Shown here one piece after another: positions 21,525 through 30,239 of a stretch of DNA of 55,530 bases (position 1 is its first letter; every line of letters begins with the position of its first letter). The position numbers and the translations under genes are program-made. The notes under the pieces are model-generated. The model made no database searches, was not told where the DNA came from, and was given only the letters and a program-made list of their open reading frames with translations. Source of the stretch: Bacillota bacterium (lineage in GTDB: Bacteria; Bacillota; Clostridia; SK-Y3); contig JAKSBV010000340.1 of NCBI GenBank assembly GCA_022360955.1, positions 1 through 55,530 on the forward strand. Reading direction: 5' to 3'.

Positions 21525-22286
21525 ATGGGGAGAGTAATAGCGATCGCTAACCAAAAGGGTGGAGTGGGAAAAACGACAACGGCCATTAATCTCAGTGCTT
21601 GTCTTGCTCAGAGGGGAAAAAGTACATTGTTAATTGATATAGATCCTCAGGGCAATAGTACAAGCGGTGTGGGGATTCATAAAAAGTCTTTAGAAAAGTC
21701 CATATATGATGTGCTGATTAATGAGCTGCCGATGACAGAAGGCATTATTAAAACAGAATATGATAATTTACATATCTGTCCTTCTAATATTGAGCTAGCC
21801 GGTGCAGAAATAGAGCTTGTTTCGGTGATGTCTAGAGAGTATTGTTTGAAAAATGCAGTAGAGTCTATAAGAAATGATTATGATTACATCGTCATTGATT
21901 GCCCGCCATCTTTGGGACTATTAACAATTAATGCTTTTACCTGTGCCGATTCTATTTTGATTCCGATTCAATGCGAATATTATGCTTTAGAAGGATTAAG
22001 CCAATTAACCGCTACCATTAAAAAGGTAAAAAAGTATCTTAATGCCGATTTGGATATTGAGGGTGTATTGTTGACAATGTTTGATGCGAGAACCAATTTA
22101 GCCATTCAGGTAGTAGAGGAAGTAAAAAAATATTTTTCTAACAAAGTTTATCAAACGGTGATCCCGAGGAACGTAAGACTAAGTGAGGCACCCAGTTTTG
22201 GAGAGCCCATCATTGTTTACGATCCAAAGTCAAGAGGGGCCGAGTGTTATATTGAATTGGCGGAAGAAATTTGTGAGTGTATGTGA
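21525..22286 (+). CDS. parA: Chromosome partitioning ATPase ParA (Soj)
   Basis: 253-aa ParA/MinD ATPase. The deviant Walker A is NQKGGVGKTTTAIN, switch I DIDPQGNST and Walker B VIDCPPSLGLL. It works with ParB-parS in origin segregation and, as Soj, controls DnaA activity in B. subtilis. ATG at 21525 is preceded by GGGGGG. A parS lies upstream. Length is normal for chromosomal Soj. Confidence 0.97.
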   Translation: MGRVIAIANQKGGVGKTTTAINLSACLAQRGKSTLLIDIDPQGNSTSGVGIHKKSLEKSIYDVLINELPMTEGIIKTEYDNLHICPSNIELAGAEIELVSVMSREYCLKNAVESIRNDYDYIVIDCPPSLGLLTINAFTCADSILIPIQCEYYALEGLSQLTATIKKVKKYLNADLDIEGVLLTMFDARTNLAIQVVEEVKKYFSNKVYQTVIPRNVRLSEAPSFGEPIIVYDPKSRGAECYIELAEEICECM

Positions 22287-22386
22287 GATGGAATAGTGAG
22301 GGATGGGTACTGCTATGTTCAATAAAAGTGTCGTATCATGAGTGGGGCCAGCCGAGATGTTATGGGTGTTAAAGGAGGGATACAAG

Positions 22387-23238
22387 ATGGCAAAAAGAGC
22401 GTTAGGTAAAGGTTTAGAGGCTTTATTTGATCATGCGGGAATGGATGATGAAAGTGCTGTAAATGAGCTCAAATTAACGGATATTGAACCTAATTTGGCA
22501 CAACCAAGAAAGAATTTTGACGAAGAAAAATTGGAACTTTTGTCTGAATCTATCAAAATGCATGGTGTTATACAACCTATTATTGTTAAAAAATTAGAGA
22601 CGGGGTTTTATCAGATTATTGCAGGTGAAAGGCGCTGGAGGGCAGCGAGATCGGCCGGCTTGAAAACGATACCCGCCGTCGTGAAAGATTATAGTAAAAA
22701 AGAGATAATGGAGATCGCTTTGATTGAGAATTTGCAGAGAGAGGATCTTAACCCTATTGAAGAATCGGAAGGCTATAAAAAGCTGATGGATGAATTTAGT
22801 CTGACCCAGGAAGAGATTAGTACAAGAGTAGGGAAAAGCAGGTCGGCTGTTGCAAATGCGCTGAGACTATTAAATTTATCTAAGGTTGTAAGAACCTTAT
22901 TAACTGAAAATAAGATTTCCAGCGGTCATGGGAGGGCTATTTTAGCGGTTGATGATGCTGCATTACAGCAAGAAATCGCTCTCAAGGTTATGAGTGATCA
23001 ATTAAGTGTGAGACAAACAGAAAAATATGTGAAAAATATTCTTATGGCTCAAACTCAAAAGCCGGCTTCAAAGGAAGAGAACAAAACCAATCATCATTTT
23101 ATTGATATAGAGAATACGCTTTCCCAATCTCTAGGGACAAAAGTTAAAATTCTTTCCGGTAAAAAGAAAGGGAAAATAGAAATAGAATATTATTCGGATA
23201 ATGATCTGGAAAGACTTTTAAAACTATTACCCCATTAA
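22387..23238 (+). CDS. parB: Chromosome partitioning protein ParB (Spo0J)
   Basis: 283-aa CTP-dependent DNA clamp. The N-terminus is MAKRALGKGLEALF, and the CTP-binding motifs are AGERRWRAARSAG and ENLQREDLNPIEESEGYK. The parS-binding HTH is QEEISTRVGKSRSAVANALR, and a C-terminal dimer domain follows. I start at ATG 22387 because AAAGGAGGG precedes it and the RALGKGL N-terminus is the conserved ParA-activating segment. An upstream in-frame ATG at 22342 has no such support. It is the partner of parA. Confidence 0.96.
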   Translation: MAKRALGKGLEALFDHAGMDDESAVNELKLTDIEPNLAQPRKNFDEEKLELLSESIKMHGVIQPIIVKKLETGFYQIIAGERRWRAARSAGLKTIPAVVKDYSKKEIMEIALIENLQREDLNPIEESEGYKKLMDEFSLTQEEISTRVGKSRSAVANALRLLNLSKVVRTLLTENKISSGHGRAILAVDDAALQQEIALKVMSDQLSVRQTEKYVKNILMAQTQKPASKEENKTNHHFIDIENTLSQSLGTKVKILSGKKKGKIEIEYYSDNDLERLLKLLPH

Positions 23239-23250
23239 AGATATAGATAA

Positions 23251-23475
23251 CGCACTGTAAAGTCAGAAATATAATAGTACTCCAGCAACGGGTATTCCGA
23301 ATCTAAAAAGTGGTTGAGAGCTGAGAGATGAGAGATGAGGGTTGAGAATGTCCCCAGTATTGTAACACACCTCGTTGCTATTTTACTCTCCGTCCTTGTT
23401 TAGTCATTTTCCGACCTCCGCCTTCTGACCTCCGACCTCCGGTTTATCCATACCATTATATTTCTATCTCTAGTG
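23251..23475. repeat. MITE-like repeat, second type, copy C
   Basis: The left end CGCACTGTAAAGTCAGAAAT and the inverted right end (TATATTTCTATCTCTAGTG) delimit a 225-bp element. The centre has GGTTGAGAGCTGAGAGATGA and the repeated CGACCTCCG block. The same element, inverted, is at 25222-25418. No coding capacity. Confidence 0.7.
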
Positions 23476-23486
23476 TTTCTATATTG

Positions 23487-23671
23487 GACTGCAACCTTAG
23501 ACTACATTTGGACAAATCGTGCTGCTTTTACGTTTTTGTTTAAATATATTAACAGGGTACAATGTGCTGTTGTCTTTAAAGATAAGGCTGCAGCAAAAAT
23601 ACACTTACACAGACAATGGTGTTTCTATGTTTTTTTGTGTAAATATAAATGCCATTTTAAAGTTGGGTATC
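23487..23671. repeat. Two small hairpin elements in tandem, degenerate copies
   Basis: 23487-23560 (ACTGCAACCTTAGACTACAT and on to TTTGTTTAAATATA) is a diverged copy lacking its right end. 23581-23671 (GATAAGGCTGCAGCAAAAAT to AAAGTTGGGTATC) is a complete but diverged copy. Both align over their length with copy B at 23941. Confidence 0.6.
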
Positions 23672-23940
23672 CATAACAAACCGCACAATACTTAGTATGA
23701 GCATAAGATACGCAAGAGGATCACCATTTTAGTAAAATTTTGAAAATTATAGCAAATAAGGCACCTTTACATTTTGCCCATAATCAAAAAACAACGATAG
23801 AGCAATATGTTTTTATGATCCGGACCTTAAATTTAACACAAGCTAAAAGAACGGCTTTAAAATAGAAGCGGGTTTTCAATCACAAATTAAAAAGCTAAAT
23901 GTTTTATATTTCTATAAATGGTGTGGGAATACATATTAGA
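23672..23940. other. Non-coding AT-rich DNA
   Basis: No open frame with a ribosome site, and no strong structure, between the hairpin copies. It is part of the 965-bp repeat-rich interval between parB and the DUF4446 gene. Confidence 0.5.
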
Positions 23941-24034
23941 GATACCCAACTGCAGCCTAAAACTATGTTTACGCAAACAATGAGGGCTCTACATTTTTTG
24001 TATAAATATAAATGTTATTTTAAAGCTGGGTATC
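23941..24034. repeat. Small hairpin element, copy B
   Basis: Ends GATACCCAACTGCAG and TAAAGCTGGGTATC are inverted. The inner stem-loop includes TTTACGCAAACAATG and TTGTATAAATATAAATG. Full-length 94-bp copy. Confidence 0.7.
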
Positions 24035-24169
24035 TGGATGTTGAACACAAAAAAGAATGTACATTAAAATAGGTTGGAGTTTTAGGGTTGAATAGGCAAA
24101 GGTATATATTCCGTGATAGTAGAGATTAAGCCTGTATAAAAGGTTTATCGCGAAGTATATAAGGTAAAA

Positions 24170-24185
24170 TGTTTCACGTGAAACA
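24170..24185. promoter_or_regulatory. parS site 2
   Basis: A second perfect TGTTTCACGTGAAACA palindrome, 2.8 kb from the first, so the two sites bracket parA-parB. It lies 19 bp before the DUF4446 start codon, and bound ParB could affect that gene. Confidence 0.96.
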
Positions 24186-24204
24186 ATAGATAAGGGGTAA
24201 AAGT

Positions 24205-24729
24205 ATGGATGAATTTTATAATATGATTAATCTAAACATAAACGATATCATTATTACCATGGCGGCAATCATACTGGTTATGTTTATCATTATTTTAACA
24301 AATACCGTCAAGTTAAATAAATTACAAAAAAGACACCAAAAAATCACAAACAATTTTAATGATAAAAATTTAGAAACGATACTTATTGATCACTATAAAA
24401 AGGTTCAAGAAGTTACCATTGATAATCAAAAAATTAAAAATGATATTACAAAAATCAAAAAAGATTTATCAATATGCGTCCAAAAAATAGGCGTGATAAG
24501 ATATAATGCTTTTAATGATGTGGGCAGCGATTTAAGTTATGCAATTGCAATTATGGATTTAGAAGACAATGGTTTTGTAATCAATGGTATTTACTCAAGA
24601 GAAAGCTCTACAACTTATGCAAAACCTGTCGTGAATGGGCAATCGAAATATCCGCTGTCGGTAGAAGAAATGCAAGCGATAGATATGGCTAAAAGGAACC
24701 ATGAGGAAAAAAGCTTTATATTAAGATAA
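24205..24729 (+). CDS. DUF4446 family membrane-anchored protein
   Basis: 174 aa: one N-terminal membrane helix (about 13-34), a coiled-coil-like Lys/Asn-rich middle (about 40-95), and a C-terminal domain with RYNAFNDVGSDLSYAIAIMD, NGFVINGIYSRE and YAKPVVNGQSKYPLS. This matches the DUF4446 family, which sits next to parB or serS in many Clostridia. Function is unknown; the placement suggests a link to chromosome or cell-division biology, which is inference. ATG at 24205 follows AAGGGG. Confidence 0.88.
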   Translation: MDEFYNMINLNINDIIITMAAIILVMFIIILTNTVKLNKLQKRHQKITNNFNDKNLETILIDHYKKVQEVTIDNQKIKNDITKIKKDLSICVQKIGVIRYNAFNDVGSDLSYAIAIMDLEDNGFVINGIYSRESSTTYAKPVVNGQSKYPLSVEEMQAIDMAKRNHEEKSFILR

Positions 24730-24763
24730 TCAAATAGGAGGATGCCCTATGCTGCAGCGAAAG

Positions 24764-24940
24764 CTAGCTGTCCAATTGACGGGATTTTACCAATAGTTCT
24801 TCTTTTGTAATGATGTCTTTTTCAAGCAAAACCTCAATAATGGCAGCGATAGCAAGGGTGTTTTTGTAATCGGTTTGTTTTAGGTCAGCGATATGTCCGA
24901 AAATTTCAACCGGACTTAATCGATTATTTTTATCACTCAT
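24764..24940 (-). CDS. Small hypothetical protein
   Basis: 58-aa protein starting MSDKNNRLSPVEIFGHIADL, mostly helical and charged, with no membrane segment or motif that I know. AGGGAG lies about 10 nt before the ATG at 24940; the longer upstream frame lacks a site. The end LLEKDIITKEELLVKSRQL resembles the 'start-of-next-helix' motif of small nitrile-hydratase-like or uncharacterised helical proteins, but I do not assign it. It is convergent with the DUF4446 gene. Confidence 0.6.
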   Translation of the reverse strand: MSDKNNRLSPVEIFGHIADLKQTDYKNTLAIAAIIEVLLEKDIITKEELLVKSRQLDS

Positions 24941-25114
24941 ATGAACCAATCTCCCTAATGTGTTAAAGTATACTATTATCATTGACAATGTATTGGATAA
25001 ATATACAAAACACATTACACAATGACAAAAATATAGTATAATAAAAACAGCTTAGGGAAATGTGATATTATGATGTCATTTCGCAAATAAAGATTTGATC
25101 ATGAAGCAATTAAA

Positions 25115-25210
25115 GATAACCAACTTTAAACCTAAAAATACTATATACACAAATAACGGTGATTCTGCGTTTTTTGTGTATATATAAATTCAATTTTAAA
25201 GTTGGGTATC
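25115..25210. repeat. Small hairpin element, copy D
   Basis: GATAACCAACTTTAAA and TTTAAAGTTGGGTATC form the outer stem. The inner stem is ATATACACAAATAACG with GTTTTTTGTGTATAT. It ends 11 bp before the larger repeat. Confidence 0.7.
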
Positions 25211-25221
25211 TATATAGACAA

Positions 25222-25418
25222 CGCACACTAGTATTAGAAATATAATGGTATGGATAACCGGAGGTCGGAAACTGCCGCAACAGGGGAGGAGAGTAAAATA
25301 GCAACGATATGTCATGCAAGGCGGGGTATTCTCAACCCTCATCTCTCAGCCCGCAACTATTTGCAGCCTTGGGATACCCGTTGCCGGAGTACGATTATAT
25401 TTTAAATTTTACAGTGCG
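25222..25418. repeat. MITE-like repeat, second type, copy D (inverted relative to copy C)
   Basis: The ends CGCACACTAGTATTAGAAAT and (inverted) CGCACTGTAAAATTTAAAAT match copy C. The interior carries the reverse complement of the GAGAGATGAGGGTTGAGAAT box and the CCGGAGGTCGG block. With copy D of the hairpin element it fills most of the DNA before serS. No T-box leader is visible. Confidence 0.7.
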
Positions 25419-25460
25419 ATATCTATATAAACAATAAATGATGCTGGGAAAGGGATATAT

Positions 25461-26741
25461 ATGTTAGATATTAAATTATTAAGAAAAGATCCGGAAAGTG
25501 TTAGAGCAGCGCTGGACAAAAGAAAAGAAGATTTTGATTTGGATGATTTTTTAAAATTGGATCATCAAAGAAGAGAATGGCTGTATGAAGTAGAACAGCT
25601 GAAAAACAAGCAAAATGAAGCGTCAAAACAAATACCTGTCATGAAAAAAGAAGGTAAAGATGCATCGGGATTATTAGAAGAAATGAAGCATCTATCCGGC
25701 CAAATTAAAGCATTGGACTTAAAGGTTAGAGAGGTAGACCAAGAGATTGAAAAGATCATGCTGACCATTCCGAATATTCCTGATGAGAGTGTACCTGTGG
25801 GGGATACGGATGATGATAATGTTGAGATAAGAAGGTGGGGAGAACGCAGGGTATTTGACTTTGAACCGAAAGCCCATTGGGATATTGGAGAAAATTTAGG
25901 TGTTTTAGATTTTGCTGCCGCAGCGAAGGTGACCGGGGCGAGATTTACCTTTTACAAAGGGAGTGGTGCGCGTTTAGAAAGAGCGCTCATAAATTTTTTC
26001 CTTGACACCCATACGGAAAAGAATGGATACACGGAAGTTTTTCCACCCTTTATGGTACATAGAAATAGTATGGTTGGCACAGGACAGCTTCCGAAGTTTG
26101 AAGAGGATGCGTTCAAAGTGCATGATACGGATTATTTCTTAATTCCAACAGCCGAGGTACCGGTTACAAATATGTACAGAGATCAGATTTTAGATGGGAG
26201 CCAACTGCCTATTAAGCATGTTGCCTATTCTGCGTGTTTCAGAGCAGAAGCGGGTTCGGCAGGAAGAGATACGCGAGGTCTCATCAGGCAGCACCAGTTT
26301 AATAAAGTAGAGCTTGTAAAGTTTGTAGCACCTGAAAATTCTTACGATGAACTGGAAACGTTAACGGGAGATGCAGAAGAGGTATTAAAATTGCTGGGAA
26401 TACCCTATAGAGTTGTTAAAATATGCACCGGAGACCTTGGATTTACTGCTGCAATGAAATATGACCTTGAAGTGTGGATGCCCAGTTATAATAGATATGT
26501 AGAAATATCGTCCTGCAGCAATTTTGAAGATTTTCAAGCGAGGAGAGCAGGTATCAAATACAGGAAAAATCCGAAGGACAAGGCGCAGTTTGTGCATACC
26601 TTAAATGGCTCCGGTGTTGCAGTAGGCAGAACCGTTGCTTGTATTCTTGAAAACTATCAAAATGAAGATGGTTCCGTAGTTATACCGGAAGTACTTAGAG
26701 GATATATGGGGAATAAGGAAATCATTAAAAAAGGATCATAA
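25461..26741 (+). CDS. serS: Seryl-tRNA synthetase
   Basis: 426-aa class II synthetase that charges tRNA-Ser. An N-terminal long coiled-coil arm (about 25-100) binds the tRNA variable arm. The catalytic domain has motif 2 [20 protein letters not shown] and motif 3 with [21 protein letters not shown] at 25461 follows AAAGGG. Three tRNA-Ser genes, the substrates, lie within 13 kb downstream. Confidence 0.97.
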   Translation: MLDIKLLRKDPESVRAALDKRKEDFDLDDFLKLDHQRREWLYEVEQLKNKQNEASKQIPVMKKEGKDASGLLEEMKHLSGQIKALDLKVREVDQEIEKIMLTIPNIPDESVPVGDTDDDNVEIRRWGERRVFDFEPKAHWDIGENLGVLDFAAAAKVTGARFTFYKGSGARLERALINFFLDTHTEKNGYTEVFPPFMVHRNSMVGTGQLPKFEEDAFKVHDTDYFLIPTAEVPVTNMYRDQILDGSQLPIKHVAYSACFRAEAGSAGRDTRGLIRQHQFNKVELVKFVAPENSYDELETLTGDAEEVLKLLGIPYRVVKICTGDLGFTAAMKYDLEVWMPSYNRYVEISSCSNFEDFQARRAGIKYRKNPKDKAQFVHTLNGSGVAVGRTVACILENYQNEDGSVVIPEVLRGYMGNKEIIKKGS

Positions 26742-26752
26742 AAACTAAAGAG

Positions 26753-26801
26753 ATAAAAACATGGAAATTTATGGACATAAACTAAACTTCCATGTTTTTA
26801 T
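26753..26801 (+). terminator. Terminator of serS
   Basis: ATAAAAACATGGAA pairs with TTCCATGTTTTTA and is followed by TTG. It is a clear stem with A/T-rich flanks. Confidence 0.7.
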
Positions 26802-26827
26802 TGTAATGGAGTAAAGGGAGAAGAGAC

Positions 26828-27021
26828 ATGAAGGGATTATTTGCATTTGTGGTAATAATTTAGGTGTAGTGAGTATTCTATTGCCGGAAGCCATGTGGCA
26901 GCTTTATGAAGGGTGGAAATTTAAAGATGCAGAGTCAAGTGATTTGGCGCTTGTTATGCACAGAATCGGAGGGGGCTTGCTGATTGTTATGGCTGTTTTG
27001 ATTCTATTAAACGTGATATAA
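26828..27021 (+). pseudogene. Frameshifted small membrane protein gene (DUF6199-like)
   Basis: ATG at 26828 follows GGGAGAAG and opens MKGLFAFVVII, then meets a stop. One frame over, the reading continues LGVVSILLPEAMWQLYEGWK, then FKDAESSDLALVMHRIGGGL and a hydrophobic tail to a stop at 27021. The two parts join into one plausible membrane protein of about 64 aa, so one base has been gained or lost near 26858-26862. The EGWKFKDAEPSD-like motif followed by R-IGG recalls small DUF6199 membrane proteins; that family name is from memory. A sequencing error is the alternative. Confidence 0.65.
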
Positions 27022-27082
27022 GTAGGGTTAATCGGTACGCCGGAAGATATCGCCCTTTCAAAAATTTACTTATATTTTATTG

Positions 27083-27111
27083 TTGACATCATACGGGAAA
27101 TCTGTTATATT
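27083..27111 (+). promoter_or_regulatory. SigA-type promoter for the tRNA-Ser pair
   Basis: TTGACA (27083) and TATATT (27106) with exact 17-bp spacing, about 20 bp before the first tRNA. Confidence 0.8.
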
Positions 27112-27129
27112 AGTATATGTTACTTTATT

Positions 27130-27216
27130 GGAGAGGTGTCCGAGCGGTTTAAGGAGCTGGTCTTGAAAACCAGTGACTCGAAAGAGCCGTGAGTTCGAAT
27201 CTCACCCTCTCCGCCA
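27130..27216 (+). tRNA. tRNA-Ser (anticodon TGA)
   Basis: 87 nt from GGAGAGG to CCTCTCCGCCA. Complete acceptor stem, D arm, anticodon loop CTTGAAA, long class II variable arm (GACTCGAAAGAGCC), T loop GTTCGAATC and encoded CCA. It reads UCA and other UCN codons. Confidence 0.96.
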
Positions 27217-27221
27217 CATAT

Positions 27222-27313
27222 GGAGAAGTACTCAAGTAGGTTGAAGAGGTGCCCCTGCTAAGGGTATAGGTCGTTAACGCGGCGCGAGGGTTCGAATCCC
27301 TCCTTCTCCGCCA
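27222..27313 (+). tRNA. tRNA-Ser (anticodon GCT)
   Basis: 92 nt from GGAGAAG to CTTCTCCGCCA. Anticodon loop CTGCTAA with GCT, long variable arm (ATAGGTCGTTAACGCGGCGC) and encoded CCA. It reads AGC/AGU. It begins 5 nt after the previous tRNA and shares its promoter and terminator. Confidence 0.96.
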
Positions 27314-27315
27314 TA

Positions 27316-27343
27316 CCTCAGGATCGTGATCCTGAGGTTTTTT
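27316..27343 (+). terminator. Terminator after the tRNA-Ser pair
   Basis: CCTCAGGATC pairs perfectly with GATCCTGAGG around a 2-nt spacer (loop formed by opening of the top pair) and is followed by TTTTTT. Confidence 0.9.
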
Positions 27344-27389
27344 CCATATATGCATATAGAATAGACAGATCAGTCTGGGGTGAACTTTC

Positions 27390-29192
27390 ATGATTCGAGA
27401 ATATCTTAAAAATAATATGCTGCTGGCCGACGGTGCGATGGGGACCTATTATGCTCAGATTACGGGAAAAGATGCCGTGTTCCCGGAGATGGCAAATATA
27501 ACTGAGCCTGAGGTTATTCGAAGGATACATAAAGAATATATACAAGCCGGTGCAAAATTGATCACAACCAATACATTTTCGGCCAATACCCACACATTAA
27601 AGCGGTCTCGAGAGGAAATCAAAGAAATATTGATCAAAGGGTATGAGATTGCAAGACAGGCTTGTGAAGGACAGCATATATTCGTAGCGGCAGATATAGG
27701 CCCGATACCGGAGATTACAGACGATAACAAAGAAGTAGATCGGGAAAGCATTATTGAAGAGTATCGATTTATAGCCGACACTTTTATGACAATAGGTGCG
27801 GATCTATTTGCTTTTGAAACGTTTAGCAGCGTAGATTATTTAGATGAAATGACAGCATATATCAAGGCTAAGAATAAAAATGCGTTTATCATGGCCCAAT
27901 TTGTGATCATGGCAGATGGATACACAAGAAAAGGAAAAAGTGCAGCTAGAATTGTTGAGGAAGTAAAGAAAATAAAACATATCGATGCCTACGGTTTTAA
28001 CTGCGGTACAGGTCCTACGCCTTTGTTCGGCAATATAAAGAAAATCGATTTTTCCGGTGATATTGTGTCGGTCATGCCAAATGCGGGCTTTCCTGAGATT
28101 ATAAACGAACGCATGGTTTATTCTCAAAATGAAGAGTATTTTGCGAATGTTATGATGGAGATGAAAAGGTCCGGTGTGAGCATTATAGGAGGATGCTGCG
28201 GCACCACTCCCGTTCATATCGGAAAGATGGCAGAGAAGATGCAAAAGCAAAACGGAAAGTACACGCTCAATGCACCGGCACAGGTAAAAGAGGTATTTAA
28301 CAAACAGTCCGAGAAAAGGTATCTTAATAATAATCAATTTAATAAAAAATTGGAACAAGGTAAATTTGTAGTCGCAGTTGAACTGGACCCGCCGTCGGAA
28401 AGTAATATAGAGAAGATTTTAAAAGGTGCCCAAACGTTAAAGGACAATGGCGTAGATATGATAACGGTCTCAGATTCTCCTTTGGGAAGAGCGCGGGTCA
28501 ATTCCATGGTAGTGGCAGCTAAAATAAAAAGGGAGATTGGCATAGATACCCTACCCCATCTATGCTGCAGGGACAGAAATATTATTGCGCTGAAATCGGA
28601 CCTTATTGCCGCCTATATAGAGGGAATCAGAAATATCCTGCTTGTAACGGGAGATCCTATTCCCAGTGCGGAAAAAAATGAAATTAAAAGTGTCTTTAAT
28701 TTAAATTCATTAAAGTTAATGAAGCTTTTAAGTGAAATGAATAAAGAGCAATTTACGGAAGAACCATGTCATATCGGAGGAGCTTTAAATTTTAATGTGA
28801 GAAACAAAGAGGTTGAAGTTGCCAGAATGTATAAAAAAGTAGAAGCGGGGGCGGATTTCTTTCTAACGCAGCCAATTTTTGACCAGGAAGTTATTACCTA
28901 TATACGTAAGCTCAAAAAACCGAAGCAGGTAAAAATACTTGGCGGTATTATGCCTATTGTAAGCTATAGAAATGCGCAGTTTTTAAATAATGAAATACCG
29001 GGCATTAAAATTCCCGAGATGTATATTAACCGCTTTAACGAAGGGATGACAAGGGAAGAGGCGGAGAAAGCAGGTATAGAGATAGCGGTGGATATCGCAA
29101 ATCAAATAAAAGAGTACGTAGATGGATTCTATTTGATTACACCTTTTAATAGAATTAATCTAATTGTAGAGATTATGAAAAGAGTGACATAG
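27390..29192 (+). CDS. Bifunctional homocysteine S-methyltransferase / methylenetetrahydrofolate reductase
   Basis: 600-aa fusion. Residues about 1-290 form the homocysteine S-methyltransferase barrel, with the N-terminal LLADGAMGTYY motif and zinc ligands in GFNCGTGP and GGCCGTTP. Residues about 310-600 form an FAD-dependent methylenetetrahydrofolate reductase (VAVELDPPSESN, VTVSDSPLGRAR-like core, FFLTQPIFD). The enzyme could reduce CH2-THF and pass methyl groups toward methionine. This fusion is known from Firmicutes (YitJ type). ATG at 27390 follows GGGGTGA. No SAM riboswitch (S-box) is seen upstream; only 46 bp separate it from the preceding terminator. Confidence 0.93.
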   Translation: MIREYLKNNMLLADGAMGTYYAQITGKDAVFPEMANITEPEVIRRIHKEYIQAGAKLITTNTFSANTHTLKRSREEIKEILIKGYEIARQACEGQHIFVAADIGPIPEITDDNKEVDRESIIEEYRFIADTFMTIGADLFAFETFSSVDYLDEMTAYIKAKNKNAFIMAQFVIMADGYTRKGKSAARIVEEVKKIKHIDAYGFNCGTGPTPLFGNIKKIDFSGDIVSVMPNAGFPEIINERMVYSQNEEYFANVMMEMKRSGVSIIGGCCGTTPVHIGKMAEKMQKQNGKYTLNAPAQVKEVFNKQSEKRYLNNNQFNKKLEQGKFVVAVELDPPSESNIEKILKGAQTLKDNGVDMITVSDSPLGRARVNSMVVAAKIKREIGIDTLPHLCCRDRNIIALKSDLIAAYIEGIRNILLVTGDPIPSAEKNEIKSVFNLNSLKLMKLLSEMNKEQFTEEPCHIGGALNFNVRNKEVEVARMYKKVEAGADFFLTQPIFDQEVITYIRKLKKPKQVKILGGIMPIVSYRNAQFLNNEIPGIKIPEMYINRFNEGMTREEAEKAGIEIAVDIANQIKEYVDGFYLITPFNRINLIVEIMKRVT

Positions 29193-29194
29193 AG

Positions 29195-29233
29195 AACGGG
29201 CTTCTCAATCCCTAGAGGTTGAGGGGCCCGTTT
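29195..29233. terminator. Bidirectional terminator between convergent genes
   Basis: AACGGGC (29195) pairs with GCCCGTT (29226), with an inner CTCAA/TTGAG stem. It serves the rightward fusion gene and the leftward helicase-loader gene, whose stop codon it overlaps. Confidence 0.7.
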
Positions 29234-30224
29234 ATCTGGCCATTTTAATTTTTCGAATATCTTCACCAAAGAACTTAAGCAATAAATAATGACCGATTAT
29301 TCTTGAAATAACCCTTTCGGAATACAGGTTAACCAGTTCCTGTATATTGAGATTCGTGTTGATAATGGTTTTACGGTTATCAATGATCCGAGAATTCAAT
29401 ATATTAAAGAAAGCAGGGTTCGTATATGTATTGATAAATTCGGTACCCAAATCGTCAATAATCAGCAAGTCTACATCAAATAACCGATCCATCTGCTCTT
29501 TATTTACATTTTGGTCTCCACGGTTGAATTGGTAATTTTCCAGTAAACCGAATATCTTAAAGGCCGACTGATAAAAAACGGTTTTTTCTTTATCTAGTAA
29601 ATCTTTTGCAATACAGCTTGAGAGAAAAGTTTTTCCTAAACCGGTTCCTCCATATAATAATAAATTCTGATTTGTTTGATCAAAGTGGTTTGCAAAGTAA
29701 ACGCACTGCTCAAAGATTTTTTGTATATTTTCTCTTGGAGAAATACCCTCTTTTTTATCTACATCGACTGCATAAAAAGAAAAATCAAAATGATCAAAAT
29801 TTTGAGTATCGAGCACCGCGTCCAGATTGGATTGGGCATAAGCAGCTTTAATCAATTTTTGTTTAAAGCACTGACACATGGTACCATCGATATATCCCGT
29901 GTCTTTACATTTGCTGCATTGATGTCTGACGGTTAAGTAATCAACGGGATAGTTATGGGTAGCCAGCAATTCTCCCTTTTCGATATTGAGGTCGATGTTC
30001 TGCTGTCGTATTTGTTCGATAATCTCCTTAGAATCTGCATTTTTATCAAGTACTTTTCGCGTGAGCTTTAGTCCGGTAGTATGTAATGCACGGTCGATCT
30101 CTTCAATCCTGGGGATTTTTTCGTACACTTCCTGTTTTCGATGATCCAATTCTTTTTTTTGTGCATTTTGAAGCACTTCGTATTCTTTGATAATGTGTGA
30201 ATAATTTTTTTTGTCATAAGCCAT
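29232..30224 (-). CDS. DnaC/DnaI-like replicative helicase loader (AAA+ ATPase)
   Basis: 330-aa ATPase. The N-terminal helical part (1-95) precedes a zinc cluster CSKCKDTGYIDGTMCQC, as in DnaI-type loaders. The AAA+ domain has Walker A LLLYGGTGLGKTFL, Walker B LLIIDDLGTE and a sensor-1 INTNLN. It is expected to load the replicative helicase on DnaA- or PriA-opened DNA. I start at ATG 30224; an in-frame GTG two codons earlier is also possible. The gene follows the DnaD-like gene by 15 bp, so loader and DnaD-like protein form one primosome operon. Confidence 0.9.
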   Translation of the reverse strand: MAYDKKNYSHIIKEYEVLQNAQKKELDHRKQEVYEKIPRIEEIDRALHTTGLKLTRKVLDKNADSKEIIEQIRQQNIDLNIEKGELLATHNYPVDYLTVRHQCSKCKDTGYIDGTMCQCFKQKLIKAAYAQSNLDAVLDTQNFDHFDFSFYAVDVDKKEGISPRENIQKIFEQCVYFANHFDQTNQNLLLYGGTGLGKTFLSSCIAKDLLDKEKTVFYQSAFKIFGLLENYQFNRGDQNVNKEQMDRLFDVDLLIIDDLGTEFINTYTNPAFFNILNSRIIDNRKTIINTNLNIQELVNLYSERVISRIIGHYLLLKFFGEDIRKIKMAR

Positions 30225-30239
30225 TGCCACGACCTACTT

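Noticed and set aside
25211-25460. Possible T-box leader of serS
   Set aside because: The space is occupied by a repeat element, and no T-box sequence (AGGGTGGNACCGCG) is seen.
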